A stretch of 64,000 nt of DNA from Prionace glauca (taxonomy: Eukaryota; Chordata; Chondrichthyes; Carcharhiniformes; Carcharhinidae), in contig CM075726.1 of NCBI GenBank assembly GCA_037974335.1, positions 9,002,389 to 9,066,388 of the forward strand. The letters are read 5' to 3'. The position numbers and the translations under genes are program-made. Below the pieces are notes generated by a model. The model was not told where the DNA came from, ran no database searches, and worked only from the letters and a program-made list of their open reading frames with translations. Below are positions 63,140-64,000 of the stretch, piece after piece. Every line of letters begins with the position of its first letter. Position 1 is the stretch's first letter.

Positions 63140-63785
63140 ACCAGTGAACCTCGGCCTTCTAGTGTTTACTGCAACCCAGGTCTCTTACTTTAGTTTGGAC
63201 GTTATCCGCTGTTGTCTTAACCGGAGTGGACACAGTGTTCTGAGGTTGAATCGGTGTTCTCAGCTGAGATACTGTCTTCCCCAGTTGGTTTGAATGGTGT
63301 TGGTTCTCAGGAAATTCCAGCTCTTCTCTTGGCACAACTTAATGTGGATTCTCTGTCAGTTCTGTCTGTAAAAAGTCTGACAACACCAGGTTTTAGTCCA
63401 ACCTATTTATTTGATAATATACTCACAAGCTTTCAGGTTAGTCCCTTCGTCAGGTGAATGGAGAGCTCTCTCCATTCTCTCCATTCACCTGACGAAGGGG
63501 CTAACCTGAAAGCTTGTGAGTATATTATCAAATAAATAGATTGGACTAAAACCTGGTGTTGTCAGACTTTTTACAGTTCTGTCTGTGGCAGATTGGTTCT
63601 TGTTGGTAAAAGTTGATCCACATGCCTTCTCCATATATATCGTTTCATGTTTGCATGGTGTAGGAGATCAGTCCTGGCTGTGCTAAGATGGTGTCCACTT
63701 TTCACTTGTGATATAGCTCCTTGCTAGAACTTCATGACATTGACCAAAAAACACCTTGAGGGCGATCTTACTGACCAGTCGTTGG
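63140..63785 (-). mobile_element. Ty3/gypsy pol C-terminal fossil with PLE hairpin inserted
   Basis: Minus-strand remnant of the region after the integrase core of a Ty3/gypsy element, recognised by an R-R-H-V-D-Q-L type motif followed by a Gln/Pro/Thr-rich tail. It is a broken fragment with no LTR seen. A PLE hairpin (63370-63573) lies inside it and a CR1-A adjoins it at 63786. It may come from the same element family as 9655-10054. Confidence 0.65.
63370..63573. mobile_element. Palindromic PLE terminal-repeat unit with 12-13 bp target duplication
   Basis: Flanked by CAGTTCTGTCTGT at 63357-63369 and 63574-63586. Inverted arms of 96 bases (63369-63464, 63478-63573) surround a 13-base spacer. 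The arms are the same PLE module as at 54648-54960 but from a slightly different subfamily. Right arm 63489-63511 reads CTGACGA, AGGGGCTAACCT, GAAA: hammerhead-like, with a short stem II. Confidence 0.9.
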
Positions 63786-64000
63786 GTGAACATAAGAACA
63801 TAAGAAATAGGAGCAGGAGTAGGCCATCTAGCCCTTCGAGCCTGCCCCGCCATTCAATAAGATCATGGCTGATCTGTCGTGGCTCAGTTCCACTTTCCCG
63901 CCCTCTCCCCATAACCCTTAATCCCCTCGCTTATCAAAAACCCATCAACCTGCGTCTTAAAAATATTTAGCGAGGCAGCCTCCACCACTTCAACAGGCAG
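63786..64000 (-). mobile_element. CR1-A copy, continues beyond the window
   Basis: Tail GAACATAAGAACATAAGAAATAGG at 63788, then the 3' UTR and C-terminal codons, reversed. It runs off the right edge at the E-V-V-E-A-A-S segment. Confidence 0.93.

Overview
This is vertebrate nuclear DNA, and the repeats point to a cartilaginous fish, probably a shark. The reasons are: several CR1-clade LINE families with octamer or heptamer tails, HE1/V-SINE-like tRNA-derived SINEs, a second SINE family whose core resembles the Deu domain known from dogfish SacSINE1, and Penelope-like elements (PLEs). There is no bacterial or organellar signal. These identifications come from recognising sequence families, not from database searches.

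Host gene content is small. On the minus strand at the left end lie two exons of what looks like one immune-type receptor gene: a signal-peptide exon (6736-6784) and an Ig V-set exon (899-1291) resembling Siglec-15. Both splice sites are phase 1 and fit each other. About 5.4 kb of intron filled with SINEs and CR1 pieces separates them. Further exons would lie left of base 1, beyond a C/T-rich minisatellite (1-432).

The rest is a layered repeat landscape. Three young CR1 families dominate. I call them A (tail TTCTTATG), B and C (tail TTCTATG). The longest open frames are in A (55408-57081), B (50162-51931) and C (37858-39450, 45775-48744). The copy at 45705-48930 is nearly full length, and it keeps the end of ORF1 with an SGNH-esterase-like Asp-Gly-Ile-His motif. 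Older CR1 families (D-I) are the substrate into which the younger ones, SINEs and PLEs inserted. A separate LINE family (J, Jockey/I-like RT) recurs at 7.0-8.8, 17.8, 30.8-31.8, 49.6-52.1 and 58.7-61.8 kb, and it shares its 3' end with the Deu-like SINE.

PLEs occur as GIY-YIG-encoding 3' ends (16.8-17.3, 32.0-33.0, 33.2-37.9, 57.7-58.5 kb) and as short terminal-repeat units. Two of these units (54.6-55.0 and 63.4-63.6 kb) are near-perfect inverted-repeat hairpins, each with its own 11-13 bp target duplication and a hammerhead-ribozyme-like core. I regard these as the most interesting structures in the window. Two Ty3/gypsy pol fossils (9.7-10.1, 63.1-63.8 kb) are present. Several long open frames are composites made by nested insertion rather than genes; the 793-codon frame at 21797-24178 is the clearest case.
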